Source: Actinomycetes bacterium (GTDB lineage Bacteria; Actinomycetota; Actinomycetes; Actinomycetales; Cellulomonadaceae). From it: a stretch of DNA of 45,278 nt. Below the pieces are notes generated by a model. It made no database searches. It saw only the letters and a program-made list of their open reading frames with translations, and was not told the DNA's origin. The stretch lies in NCBI GenBank assembly GCA_023438885.1, contig JAEXPS010000105.1, forward strand, positions 1 to 45,278. Reading direction: 5' to 3'. Below are positions 18,780 through 26,723 of this stretch, piece after piece; the stretch's first letter is position 1; the number at the start of each line of letters is the position of its first letter. A program made the translations under genes and the position numbers.

Positions 18780-20441
18780 TCAGGACCCGATGTGAACAGG
18801 CGCGCCCGGGCCCCACGGGATGCCGAGGAGGAACCAGGCGACGAAGAGGACCAGCCAGACCAGCAGCACCACCACCGTGTAGGGCAGCATCAGCGAGATC
18901 ACGGTGCCCAGACCCGCCTTCTTCACGTACCGCTGCGCGACGGTGACGATGAAGGGCAGGTAGACCATGAGCGGGGTGACGACGTTGATCGGCGAGTCGC
19001 CGACGCGGTAGGCGGCCAGCAGGGTCTGGGGCGCGACGCCGAGCGTCGCGAAGATCGGCACGAACACCGGCGCGAAGATCGCCCACTTGGGGATCAGGCC
19101 CGGAAGGATGATGTCGAGCACGACGATCACGAGGACGAACGCCACCAGCAGCACCACCGCCGGCACGTTGGCCTGCTCGAGCAGGTGGGCCGCCTCGACG
19201 GCGGCGACCGTCGGCAGGTTGGACCAGTTGAACAGGGCGATGAACTGGGCGATCATCAGGAACATCACCAGCAGGCCGCCCAGCGAGCCGAACGTCTTGG
19301 CGATGGCCCCCACGATCGCGTCCCCGCCGCGCAGGGTCCCTGCCCCGCGGCCGTAGGCGACTCCGCAGAGCAGGAACGCCAGCGAGATGACGAAGATCAG
19401 GCTCGCCATGAAAGGCGTGTTGCCGATGATGTCGCCGGTCTCGGGGTCGCGCAGCGGCGCGCCCGGCGGCAGGGTCAGCGCCAGGAGGGCCACGAGCACG
19501 CCGAGCGCCGTCCACCCCGCGAACCGCAGGCCACGCGCCTCGGCAGCCGGGTCGACCTCCTCGGCCGGGCCGACGTCCGCGCCGGCCTCCGCCGGGTCGT
19601 AGGTGCCGAGCCGCGGCTCGATGAACCGTGTCGTCAGCACGGTGACCACCGCCGCCAGCACCAGGGAGGAGACGATCGAGAAGTAGAAGTTCTGGGTGAC
19701 GTTGATGTTCTCCATGCCGAGCTGGTTCAGCACGTCGTTGGTGATCTCGGTGATCATCGAGTCGCTCGGCGTGATGAGCAGGTTGACGGCGAACACGGCG
19801 CCGACGGCGGCGAACGCGCTGGCCATCCCGGCCAAGGGGTGCCGGCCGACCGAGTGGAACGCGGCGGCGGCCAGCGGGATGAGGATGAGGTAGCCGGCGT
19901 CGGTCGCCACGGAGGACAGCACGCCGACGAAGACGAGGATGAAGGTCAGCCACCGCGCCGACGCCACCTTGACGATGCGGCGGATCAGCGCGCCCATCAT
20001 CCCGGCGACCTCCGCGACCCCCACGCCCGCCATCGAGACCAGCACCACGGCGACGACGCCGAACCCGGCGAAGTTGTCGACGAACGACGCGAAGAAGAAG
20101 CGCACCCCCTCGACCGACAGCAGGCTCCGCACCGGGAACTCCTGCTCGGTGACGACGAAGTCGGGCACGTCGGCCGGCTCGCCCGTGGTCGAGTCGTAGA
20201 TCGACCAGATGCCCCCCAGGTGCTCGTTGATCTGAGCCCAGTCCTGCGTGGGGACGGGGACGACGACCTCGTCGGTCACCGAGACGCTCGCCCACGACAG
20301 CACGGCCGAGAGCACGGCGATGAACATGATGAGGTAGACGAAGAGCACGGTCGGGTTGGGCACCCGGTTGCCCACCCGCTCGATCCCGTCCAGCAGACGG
20401 GCCATCGCCCCCCTCTTGGTGGACTCGACGGTAGCGCTCAC
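18780..20441 (-). CDS. AbgT-family transporter
   Basis: 553 aa; GTG 20441 follows GGAGG at a good distance. The protein starts MSATVESTKRG and has about 11-13 membrane helices. Motifs typical of AbgT/MtrF transporters include GNRVPNPTVLFVYL, the NLLITPSDSMITEI substrate-pocket segment, and a second half with TPLMVYLPFIV. The best-known member, E. coli AbgT, imports p-aminobenzoyl-glutamate; MtrF-like members are antimetabolite exporters driven by protons. Direction and substrate cannot be decided here. It lies between an SLC13-type transporter gene (35 bp upstream) and pepA (15 bp downstream), all on the minus strand. Confidence 0.88.
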   Translation of the reverse strand: MSATVESTKRGAMARLLDGIERVGNRVPNPTVLFVYLIMFIAVLSAVLSWASVSVTDEVVVPVPTQDWAQINEHLGGIWSIYDSTTGEPADVPDFVVTEQEFPVRSLLSVEGVRFFFASFVDNFAGFGVVAVVLVSMAGVGVAEVAGMMGALIRRIVKVASARWLTFILVFVGVLSSVATDAGYLILIPLAAAAFHSVGRHPLAGMASAFAAVGAVFAVNLLITPSDSMITEITNDVLNQLGMENINVTQNFYFSIVSSLVLAAVVTVLTTRFIEPRLGTYDPAEAGADVGPAEEVDPAAEARGLRFAGWTALGVLVALLALTLPPGAPLRDPETGDIIGNTPFMASLIFVISLAFLLCGVAYGRGAGTLRGGDAIVGAIAKTFGSLGGLLVMFLMIAQFIALFNWSNLPTVAAVEAAHLLEQANVPAVVLLVAFVLVIVVLDIILPGLIPKWAIFAPVFVPIFATLGVAPQTLLAAYRVGDSPINVVTPLMVYLPFIVTVAQRYVKKAGLGTVISLMLPYTVVVLLVWLVLFVAWFLLGIPWGPGAPVHIGS

Positions 20442-20476
20442 GGGAACCTCCGGTGTCGATCGGCCGATGCGTCGCA

Positions 20477-22276
20477 TCACGTGCCCCAGATGAGGGGGAT
20501 CAGCCCGACCGCGACGACGAACCAAGCGGCCGTGACGGCCAGGCCGAGCTTCCAGTAGTCGCCGAACCGGTAGCCCGCCGGCCCCATGACGATCATGTTG
20601 GCCGGGGTGGCGATGGGCGTGAGGAACGACGAGGCGCCCGCGACGGCGACGAGCATCAGCACGGGCGCGGGCGACACCCCGGCGGCCGCGGCCGCCGCGA
20701 GCGCGATCGGCGTGATGATCAGCACGGTCGCCGTGTTGCTCACCACCTGGCCGAGCACCAGGGTCAGCAGGAAGAGCACGGCGAGCAGCACGCGCAGCCC
20801 GGAGCCCTCGACCAGGTCGACGATCCGGCCCGCGATGAGGTCGGCGGCCCCGGACTCCTGGATCGCGGTCGACAGCGGGATCAGCCCACCGACGAGCACG
20901 ACGGTCTGCCACGACACGGACCGGTAGGCCTGGTAGGGCGAGACGACCCGCGTCATCACCATCAGCCCGGCGCCCACCAGGCCGGCGATCGCCGGCGAGG
21001 TGACGCCCGTCGCGAGCAGGGCCACCGTGACGGCCAGGATCAGCAACGCCCGCCAGGCTCGCCGTCCCAGTGGCGCGTTCTGGCGGCGCACCAGCTCGGG
21101 GTCGTCGACGACGAGCACGTCGTCGTCCCGGGCCAGCGACGTCACGGCCTCCCACGAGCCGTGCAGCAGCACCAGGTCGCCCTCGGCCAGGTCGGTGGGC
21201 CCCGGGCCGCGGCTCTTGCCGAGCCGCCGCACGGTCAGCACGGTCAGCCCGTCACGGACCTGACCGGGGAACACCCGCTGGCCGATCAGCGGCGAGCGCG
21301 GCGGCACGATCACCTCGGCGACCCCGCGCTCACGGGAGAGCAGCGCCTCGCGGGTCGCCCAGGTCAGCGGCGCGGCGGCGACGCGCAGCCCGTGCGCCTC
21401 GACGAGGGCGGCGATGCCCTCGGTCGAGCCCGACACCACGACCACGTCCTGCGGCGCGACCAGCTCTCCCGGCTGGCCCGGGTCGCCGGCCGCGTGCTGC
21501 ACGCCGACGAGCACGACGCCCTCGGGGACGGCCACCGCCTCGGAGTCGACGCCGATCAGGTCCGAGTCCTCCGGGACGACGAGCCGGAAGAAGCCCTGCT
21601 CGAGCGTGTAGTGCTCGAGCAGGGTCTGTGCGTGGCCCGTGACGTCGGGCGCGGACTCGTCCGGCTGCCGGTGCGGCAGCAGGCGGGCGCCGAAGACGAC
21701 GCAGACGAGGATCGTCAGCAGGACGAGCGGGCCGCCGGTCAGCGCGAACTCGAAGAAGCCGAAGCCGACCCCTTCGGCCTCCATCCGCGCGTCCGACACG
21801 ATGACGTTGACGGTGCTGCCCGAGAGGGTGAGCATCGCGCCGGCACTCGCCGCGTACGCCAGCGGCATGAGCAGGTCGGCCGGAAGGAGGCCCGCCCCGC
21901 GTGCGGCGACGACCGCCACCGGCAGCATCGAGGCCGCGGCGCCGTTGGGCGTGACGAACGCGGCCATCACCGCCGCCAGGAGCATCAGCCCGGCGAGCAG
22001 CCGGGCCCGTCCGGTCCCCACCCGGCGCACCAGCGCCTGGCCCGCCCACGCGGTGACTCCGCCGGCGTCCAGGCCTTCCGCGACGATGAAGAGGGACGCG
22101 ATGAAGACGACGATCGGCGCGCCGAAGCCCGAGACCGCCGTGTTCGCGTCGACGAGTCCGGTGACGTAGAGCGCCAGCGCGGAGATGATCGCGACGAGCC
22201 CCACCGACAGCCTGTTCCACACGAACAGCGCGACCGTGCCCGCCAGCACCAGCAGGCTGAGCGTCGAGTCGGACAC
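20477..22276 (-). CDS. SLC13/DASS-type transporter with two TrkA-C domains
   Basis: 599 aa, starting at GTG 22276, 17 bp after the SHOCT stop; no strong ribosome site. Membrane segments occupy about 5-195 (ALALYVTGLVDANTAVSGFG, AFVTPNGAAASMLPV) and about 390-599 (VVSNTATVLIITPIAL, FLTPIATPANMIVMGPAGY). Between them are two soluble TrkA-C/RCK-C-like domains (EDSDLIGVDSEAVAVPEG... and RSPLIGQRVFPGQVRDG...). The paired SNT/TPxA motifs belong to the divalent anion:Na+ symporter fold. Substrates in this TrkA-C-containing subfamily include sulfate or dicarboxylates; which one applies cannot be read here. Confidence 0.8.
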   Translation of the reverse strand: MSDSTLSLLVLAGTVALFVWNRLSVGLVAIISALALYVTGLVDANTAVSGFGAPIVVFIASLFIVAEGLDAGGVTAWAGQALVRRVGTGRARLLAGLMLLAAVMAAFVTPNGAAASMLPVAVVAARGAGLLPADLLMPLAYAASAGAMLTLSGSTVNVIVSDARMEAEGVGFGFFEFALTGGPLVLLTILVCVVFGARLLPHRQPDESAPDVTGHAQTLLEHYTLEQGFFRLVVPEDSDLIGVDSEAVAVPEGVVLVGVQHAAGDPGQPGELVAPQDVVVVSGSTEGIAALVEAHGLRVAAAPLTWATREALLSRERGVAEVIVPPRSPLIGQRVFPGQVRDGLTVLTVRRLGKSRGPGPTDLAEGDLVLLHGSWEAVTSLARDDDVLVVDDPELVRRQNAPLGRRAWRALLILAVTVALLATGVTSPAIAGLVGAGLMVMTRVVSPYQAYRSVSWQTVVLVGGLIPLSTAIQESGAADLIAGRIVDLVEGSGLRVLLAVLFLLTLVLGQVVSNTATVLIITPIALAAAAAAGVSPAPVLMLVAVAGASSFLTPIATPANMIVMGPAGYRFGDYWKLGLAVTAAWFVVAVGLIPLIWGT

Positions 22277-22292
22277 GACTGGTGGGGGTGGC

Positions 22293-22673
22293 TCAGCCGG
22301 CGGCCAGAGCGCGCGCCTTGAGCTGGGCGAACTCCTCGGGCGTGATCGCGCCGCTGGCCAGGAGCTCCTGCGCCGTCGCGATCTCCTGCACCGGCGAGGA
22401 GCCCGCCACCGCACGGATGTACTCGTCCGTGGTCGACTTCGCCCGGGCGGCCTCGGCGATGGAGCGCTCGGTCATGCCGCGGCCCCGCGCCAACAGGTAG
22501 ACCAGGGCGCCGAGGACGGGGAACAGGATGAGCAGCACCACCCACAACGCCTTGACCCCACCGCCGGTCGACCGGTCGCGGAACAGGTCGCCGACGATCT
22601 GGAACAGGATCATCAGGTACGCGAAGAAGATGAAGATCTCGACGACCAACCAGAACCACTGCCAGAACGACAT
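22293..22673 (-). CDS. PLDc_N-SHOCT membrane protein (copy 2)
   Basis: 126 aa; ATG 22673 follows GGGAGG. Two membrane helices (about 5-26 and 41-62) flank the FRDRSTGGGVKALW loop, and the end LLASGAITPEEFAQLKARAL is a SHOCT domain. Its order and motifs match the gene at 13788-14165 over the full length, so the two are paralogues. It is the first gene of a minus-strand run with the SLC13-type, AbgT-type and pepA genes. The same 16-bp element found before copy 1 lies 73 bp upstream of this start, arguing for joint control. Confidence 0.85.
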   Translation of the reverse strand: MSFWQWFWLVVEIFIFFAYLMILFQIVGDLFRDRSTGGGVKALWVVLLILFPVLGALVYLLARGRGMTERSIAEAARAKSTTDEYIRAVAGSSPVQEIATAQELLASGAITPEEFAQLKARALAAG

Positions 22674-22745
22674 GCGGGCCCTCCCCGAGCCGGTGTGCCT
22701 TCGCGGTCGCGTCGGACGTTACCGGCGTGCCCGAGAGCGCAGCAG

Positions 22746-22761
22746 TCCCCAGAACTGGGGG
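22746..22761. promoter_or_regulatory. Shared 16-bp palindromic element, copy 2
   Basis: TCCCCAGAACTGGGGG, with the perfect arms CCCCAG-AA-CTGGGG at 22747-22760. It lies 73 bp upstream of the SHOCT start at 22673 and matches 15 of 16 bases of the element at 14245-14260. Its location just after the UvrA-like stop (22778) makes it specific to the SHOCT/SLC13/AbgT/PepA unit. Confidence 0.55.
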
Positions 22762-22777
22762 GATGCCGGGCCGTCAC

Positions 22778-25141
22778 TCACGCGCCGACGTAGGCCGCGA
22801 GGTGCTCTCCCGTCAGCGTGGACCGGGCGGCGACGAGATCGGCGGGAGTTCCCTCGAACACCACCCGGCCGCCGTCGCGGCCCGCGCCGGGGCCGAGGTC
22901 GACGATCCAGTCGGCGTGCGCCATCACCGCGAGGTGGTGCTCCACCACGATGACGGACTTGCCCGCCTCCACCAGCCGGTCGAGCAGCGCCAGCAGGTTG
23001 GCGACGTCGGCGAGGTGCAGACCGGCGGTCGGCTCGTCGAGCACGTAGATACCGCCCTTCTCCGCCAGGTGCGTCGCCAGCTTCAGACGCTGCCGCTCAC
23101 CGCCCGAGAGCGTGGTGAGCGGCTGCCCGAGCGACACGTACCCGAGCCCCACGGCGACGAGCCGCTCGAGGATCGCGTGCGCGGCCGGCGTGCGCGCCGC
23201 GCCGGAGCCGAAGAACTGCGACGCCTCCTCCACCGGCATCTCCAGCACGTCCGCGATGCTCCGCCCCGCGAGGGTGTACTCGAGCACCCCCGCCTGGAAC
23301 CGCCGCCCACCGCAGTCCTCGCACGGGGTGACGACCGTGTCCATGAAGCCCAGCTCGGTGTAGATGACGCCCGCGCCGTTGCAGCTGGGGCAGGCGCCCT
23401 CGGAGTTGGGGCTGAAGAGGGCCGGCTTGACGCCGTTCGCCTTGGCGAAGGCCGTGCGGACCGGGTCCAGCAGGCCGGTGTACGTGGCCGGGTTGGAGCG
23501 CCGGGAGCCGCGGATCGCGCTCTGGTCCACGGCGACGACGCCCGACGACGCCGGCACCGAGCCGTGCACCAGCGAGCTCTTGCCGGAGCCCGCCACCCCG
23601 GTCACCACGACGAGGACCCCCAGCGGGAGGTCGACGTCGACGTCCCGGAGGTTGTTGGCGTTCGCCCCGCGGATCGGCAGCGTGCCGGTGGGCGTTCGCA
23701 CGGTCTCCTTGACCGCGGCCCGGTACGCGAGGTGGCGCCCCGTCAGGGTGTCGCTGGCACGCAGAGCGTCGACGGTCCCCTCGAACACCACCTGGCCGCC
23801 CGCGCTCCCGGCGCCGGGCCCCAGGTCGATCACGTGGTCGCCGATCTCGATCGCCTCGGGCTTGTGCTCGACGACGAGCACGGTGTTCCCCTTGTCGCGC
23901 AGCCGCAGCAGCAGGGCGTTCATGCGGCGCACGTCGTGGGGGTGCAGGCCGATCGTCGGCTCGTCGAACACGTAGGTGACGTCGGTGAGCGACGAGCCCA
24001 GGTGCCGGATCATCTTGGTGCGCTGCGCCTCGCCTCCCGAGAGCGTCCCCGCCGGCCGGTCCAGGGCGAGGTAGCCCAGGCCGATCTCGACGAACGCGTC
24101 GAACAGGTGGAGCAGGCTGGCGATCAGCGGCCCGGCGTTCGGCAGGTCGAGTCCCCGCAGCCACTGGGCGAGGTCGGTGATCTGCATCGCGCAGACCTCG
24201 GCGATGTTCAGCCCGGCGATGCGCGCGGAGCGGGCGGGCTCGTTGAGCCGCGTCCCGTCGCAGTCGGGGCACGTCGCGAACGTCACGGCCCGGTCGACGA
24301 AGGCCCGGATGTGCGGCTGGAGCGAGTCGACGTCCTTCGTCAGCATCGACTTGCGGACCTTGGGGACCAGGCCTTCGTAGGTGAGGTTGACCGACTCGAC
24401 CTTCACCTTGCGGGGCTCGGAGTAGAGGAAGGTCTCGAGCTCCTTCGCCGTGTAGTCGCGGATCGGCTTGTCCGGGTCGAGCAGGCCGGAGTGCGTGTAC
24501 AGCCGCACCATCCAGCCGTCGGCGGTGTAGCCCGGCACGGTGATCGCGCCGCCGGCGAGCGACCTGGTCTCGTCGTACAGCTGGGCGAGGTCGATGTCGG
24601 AGACGGAGCCGCGGCCCTCGCACCGGGCACACATCCCGCCGAAGTAGACCGCGTCGCGCACCACGGTCTTCTCGCCGTGCCCCTTGTCCGTGGACATCAC
24701 GCCGCTGGCCTTGCGCATCGGGATGTTGAACGAGAACGCGGTGGGCGGCCCGATCTGCGGCGTGGCGAAGCGGCTGAACAGCAGGCGCAGCAGCGCGTTG
24801 GCGTCGGTGGCGGTGCCGACGGTGGAGCGGGCGTTCGCGCCCATGCGCTCCTGGTCGACGAGGATCGCCGTCGTCAGCCCCTCCAGCACGTCGACGTCCG
24901 GCCGGGCGAGACTCGGCATGAAGCCCTGGAGGAAGGCGCTGTAGGTCTCGTTGATCATCCGCTGCGACTCGGCGGCGATCGTGTCGAACACCAGTGAGCT
25001 CTTGCCCGAGCCGGAGACGCCGGTGAACACGGTCAGCCGGCGCTTCGGGATCTCGACGTCGATGCCCTTGAGGTTGTTCTCCCGGGCGCCCCGCACCCGG
25101 ATGACGTCGTGGCTGTCGGCAGCGTGGGTCACGGCATCCAT
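22778..25141 (-). CDS. UvrA-like ABC ATPase (DrrC-type)
   Basis: 787 aa if it starts at ATG 25141 (MDAVTHAAD). It has two UvrA-type ABC ATPase units: Walker A GVSGSGKSSLVFD near the start and GVAGSGKSSLVHG in the middle, signatures LSGGEAQRTKM and LSGGERQRLKL, and Walker B YVFDEPTIGLHP and YVLDEPTAGLH. Zn-finger Cys pairs appear in CARCEGRG, CPDCDGTRL, and CPSCNGAG with CEDCGGRRF. It is about 150-170 residues shorter than housekeeping UvrA, as in the DrrC/UvrA2 group linked to resistance to DNA-binding drugs. It follows a VOC and an AraC gene with short gaps, which fits a resistance unit rather than general excision repair. Confidence 0.88.
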   Translation of the reverse strand: MDAVTHAADSHDVIRVRGARENNLKGIDVEIPKRRLTVFTGVSGSGKSSLVFDTIAAESQRMINETYSAFLQGFMPSLARPDVDVLEGLTTAILVDQERMGANARSTVGTATDANALLRLLFSRFATPQIGPPTAFSFNIPMRKASGVMSTDKGHGEKTVVRDAVYFGGMCARCEGRGSVSDIDLAQLYDETRSLAGGAITVPGYTADGWMVRLYTHSGLLDPDKPIRDYTAKELETFLYSEPRKVKVESVNLTYEGLVPKVRKSMLTKDVDSLQPHIRAFVDRAVTFATCPDCDGTRLNEPARSARIAGLNIAEVCAMQITDLAQWLRGLDLPNAGPLIASLLHLFDAFVEIGLGYLALDRPAGTLSGGEAQRTKMIRHLGSSLTDVTYVFDEPTIGLHPHDVRRMNALLLRLRDKGNTVLVVEHKPEAIEIGDHVIDLGPGAGSAGGQVVFEGTVDALRASDTLTGRHLAYRAAVKETVRTPTGTLPIRGANANNLRDVDVDLPLGVLVVVTGVAGSGKSSLVHGSVPASSGVVAVDQSAIRGSRRSNPATYTGLLDPVRTAFAKANGVKPALFSPNSEGACPSCNGAGVIYTELGFMDTVVTPCEDCGGRRFQAGVLEYTLAGRSIADVLEMPVEEASQFFGSGAARTPAAHAILERLVAVGLGYVSLGQPLTTLSGGERQRLKLATHLAEKGGIYVLDEPTAGLHLADVANLLALLDRLVEAGKSVIVVEHHLAVMAHADWIVDLGPGAGRDGGRVVFEGTPADLVAARSTLTGEHLAAYVGA

Positions 25142-25154
25142 GGTGCGCAGGGCG

Positions 25155-25568
25155 TCAACGGACTTGCTGGATGCGCACGAGGTTGCCCGCGGGGTCCCGC
25201 ACCGCGCAGTCGCGCACACCCCACTGCTGCTCGGTGGGCTCCTCGACCACCTCGACGTCGCCGGCCTGGATCTTCTCGAAGGTGCCGTCGAGGTCGGGGG
25301 TGGCCAGCAGCACCATGCCGAAGGTGCCCTTGGCCATCATCTCGGCGATGGTGCGCTTCTCGTCGTCCGTGACTCCCGGGGTGGCCGCCGGCGGGTACAG
25401 CACGATCTGGGTGCCCGGCTGGGAGGGCGGACCGACGGTGATCCATCGGATCGCGCCCTGGCCCACGTCGGCGCGCACCTCGAAGCCGAGCGTGTCGCGC
25501 CAGAACGCCAGGGAGGCGTCCGGGTCGTTCTGCGGAAGGAAGCTGGAGTGGATCGCGATGTCGTTCAT
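25155..25568 (-). CDS. VOC-family (glyoxalase/bleomycin-resistance-like) protein
   Basis: 137 aa; ATG 25568, with a weak GAGG just upstream. The fold is two beta-alpha-beta-beta-beta units: SFLPQNDPDASLAFWRDTLGFEVR at the start, and a second half with DLDGTFEKIQAGDVEV and CAVRDPAGNLVRIQQ at the end, the latter ending in the usual DPxGNxxxI/L pattern. VOC proteins bind metals or drugs, or act as dioxygenases or epimerases. It lies 9 bp after the AraC-type gene and 13 bp before the UvrA-like gene. A drug-binding or modifying role is possible, but the substrate is unknown. Confidence 0.82.
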   Translation of the reverse strand: MNDIAIHSSFLPQNDPDASLAFWRDTLGFEVRADVGQGAIRWITVGPPSQPGTQIVLYPPAATPGVTDDEKRTIAEMMAKGTFGMVLLATPDLDGTFEKIQAGDVEVVEEPTEQQWGVRDCAVRDPAGNLVRIQQVR

Positions 25569-25577
25569 GCCTCGACG

Positions 25578-26018
25578 CTAAGCGTGTGCCGGCGACGCTG
25601 CTTCTCGATTCCTGACCGGTCGGGTCACCTGCTTCGCCACGCACGGAGGCAGCCCCTGCGCGGCGTCCGCGAACTGCCGGCGGTAGACCGTGGGCGGCAC
25701 GCCCACCAGCTCGGTGAACCGGGTGGAGAACGTGCCGAGCGACGAGCAGCCCACCGCGAAGCACGCGTCCGTCACCGAGACGTCGCCCCGGCGCAGCAGC
25801 GCCATGGCCCGCTCGATCCGCCGCGTCATCAGGTAGCTGTACGGCGACTCTCCGAACGCCAGCCGGAACTGGCGGGACAGATGACCGGCGGACATGTGCG
25901 CGCCGCGCGCCAGCTCCTCGACGTTCAGGGGCTGGGCGTACTCGCGGTCGATCCGGTCACGCACCCGCCGCAGCACGGCGAGGTCGCGCAGCCGGGAGGC
26001 GGGGGCTCGGGCGGTCAC
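25578..26018 (-). CDS. AraC-family transcriptional regulator
   Basis: 146 aa; GTG 26018. Almost the whole protein is the two-helix-turn-helix AraC/XylS DNA-binding domain: ELARGAHMSAGHLSRQFRLAFGESPY for the first HTH and ALLRRGDVSVTDACFAVGCSSLGTFSTRF for the second in pattern, ending TELVGVPPTVYRR. There is no ligand-binding domain, so it is of the short MarA/SoxS/Rob-like size; activity may be set by abundance. It is followed by the VOC and UvrA-like genes, which it probably regulates. AraC-VOC gene pairs are common in actinobacteria (family knowledge). Confidence 0.88.
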   Translation of the reverse strand: MTARAPASRLRDLAVLRRVRDRIDREYAQPLNVEELARGAHMSAGHLSRQFRLAFGESPYSYLMTRRIERAMALLRRGDVSVTDACFAVGCSSLGTFSTRFTELVGVPPTVYRRQFADAAQGLPPCVAKQVTRPVRNREAASPAHA

Positions 26019-26036
26019 CCGCCCGAGCCTGCCACC

Positions 26037-26522
26037 TCAGCCGCCGAACGTCTCCGTGAGGGTCTGCCGCTCGGCCTCGGTGAGGTTGGTCGCCAGCAGG
26101 TTGCGGAAGGTGCCGTGGAACCGCTCGCCCAACCGGTCGAGGTCGGCGTCCTCCGTGACGAGCATCAGTGCCGACGACCCCGGGGTCACCTGCTCGCGGA
26201 GCATGTCGAGCTGGTCCTTCGTCAGTCCTGCCGCCTTGAGCGCGTTCCCCGCGGCACCGATCGCGGCGCCCGCCGCGGCTCCGACGAACGGGATGAAGAA
26301 CAGCGCACCCACCACCAGACCCCACAGGGCCCCCCAGCCCGCGCCGCGCTTCGTGCTCTTCTGGTCGTGGTGCAGCGACGGGTGGGACTCCCCCTCCGGC
26401 CAGGTGATCACGGCGGCGTCGACGACCGTGACGATGCCGTCCGCCTCCGCCGCGTCCAGCACGTCGTAGGCGCGCTGCGCTCCGTCGACAGTCTCGAACT
26501 TCCACGCCGAGAACGTGGTCAT
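26037..26522 (-). CDS. DUF1269-type protein
   Basis: 161 aa; ATG 26522 follows GGAGGGG, which favours it over the GTG/ATG-like start four codons upstream. The protein has a cytoplasmic ferredoxin-like start (MTTFSAWKFETVDGAQRAYDVL), then DAAVITWPEGESHPSLH, then a Gly/Ala-rich hydrophobic segment (about 72-108: WGALWGLVVGALFFIPFVGAA), and a second half with ALMLVTEDADLDRLGERF. This pattern matches DUF1269, a group of stress-linked membrane-associated proteins without known activity. It shares a 200-bp divergent promoter region with the LuxR gene. Confidence 0.75.
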   Translation of the reverse strand: MTTFSAWKFETVDGAQRAYDVLDAAEADGIVTVVDAAVITWPEGESHPSLHHDQKSTKRGAGWGALWGLVVGALFFIPFVGAAAGAAIGAAGNALKAAGLTKDQLDMLREQVTPGSSALMLVTEDADLDRLGERFHGTFRNLLATNLTEAERQTLTETFGG

Positions 26523-26623
26523 CGGCCCCTCCATCCGCTAGCTCCGGCTCGGTGCCTGCCACCGGCCGCGCTCGATGCGCGCCCGTATGTCACAAGAGTC
26601 CGGTGCGCGAAGCGGGCCGCACC

Positions 26624-26640
26624 TCACCCGGACCGAATGA
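26624..26640. promoter_or_regulatory. 17-bp palindrome TCAyCC-N5-GrrTGA, copy 1
   Basis: TCACCCGGACCGAATGA between the divergent DUF1269 start (26522) and LuxR start (26724). The same arrangement of arms recurs at 29569-29585 and 29868-29884, always near genes around this regulator. It is a candidate site for the LuxR protein or another dimeric regulator. A second perfect palindrome, ACCCGATCGGGT, begins at its last base (26640-26651). Confidence 0.5.
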
Positions 26641-26651
26641 CCCGATCGGGT
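26640..26651. promoter_or_regulatory. Perfect 12-bp palindrome ACCCGATCGGGT
   Basis: Self-complementary 12-mer directly abutting the 17-bp palindrome in the LuxR/DUF1269 divergent region, 72 bp upstream of the LuxR GTG. It may be a second operator half or a sequence coincidence in GC-rich DNA; no other copy was found near the other 17-bp sites. Confidence 0.3.
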
Positions 26652-26723
26652 GGCCGAGGTCCAGCGGTGCGCTTACCGTCGTGACGGGCCGCGTCGGGCG
26701 GGGCGTGATCAGGGGGAAGAGCC

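Noticed and set aside
17370..20558. A plus-strand open frame of more than 1,000 codons across the pepA/AbgT genes
   Set aside because: It lies antisense to two strongly supported genes, is rich in Arg, His, Asp and Gln without any domain, and is the usual long shadow frame of high-GC coding DNA.
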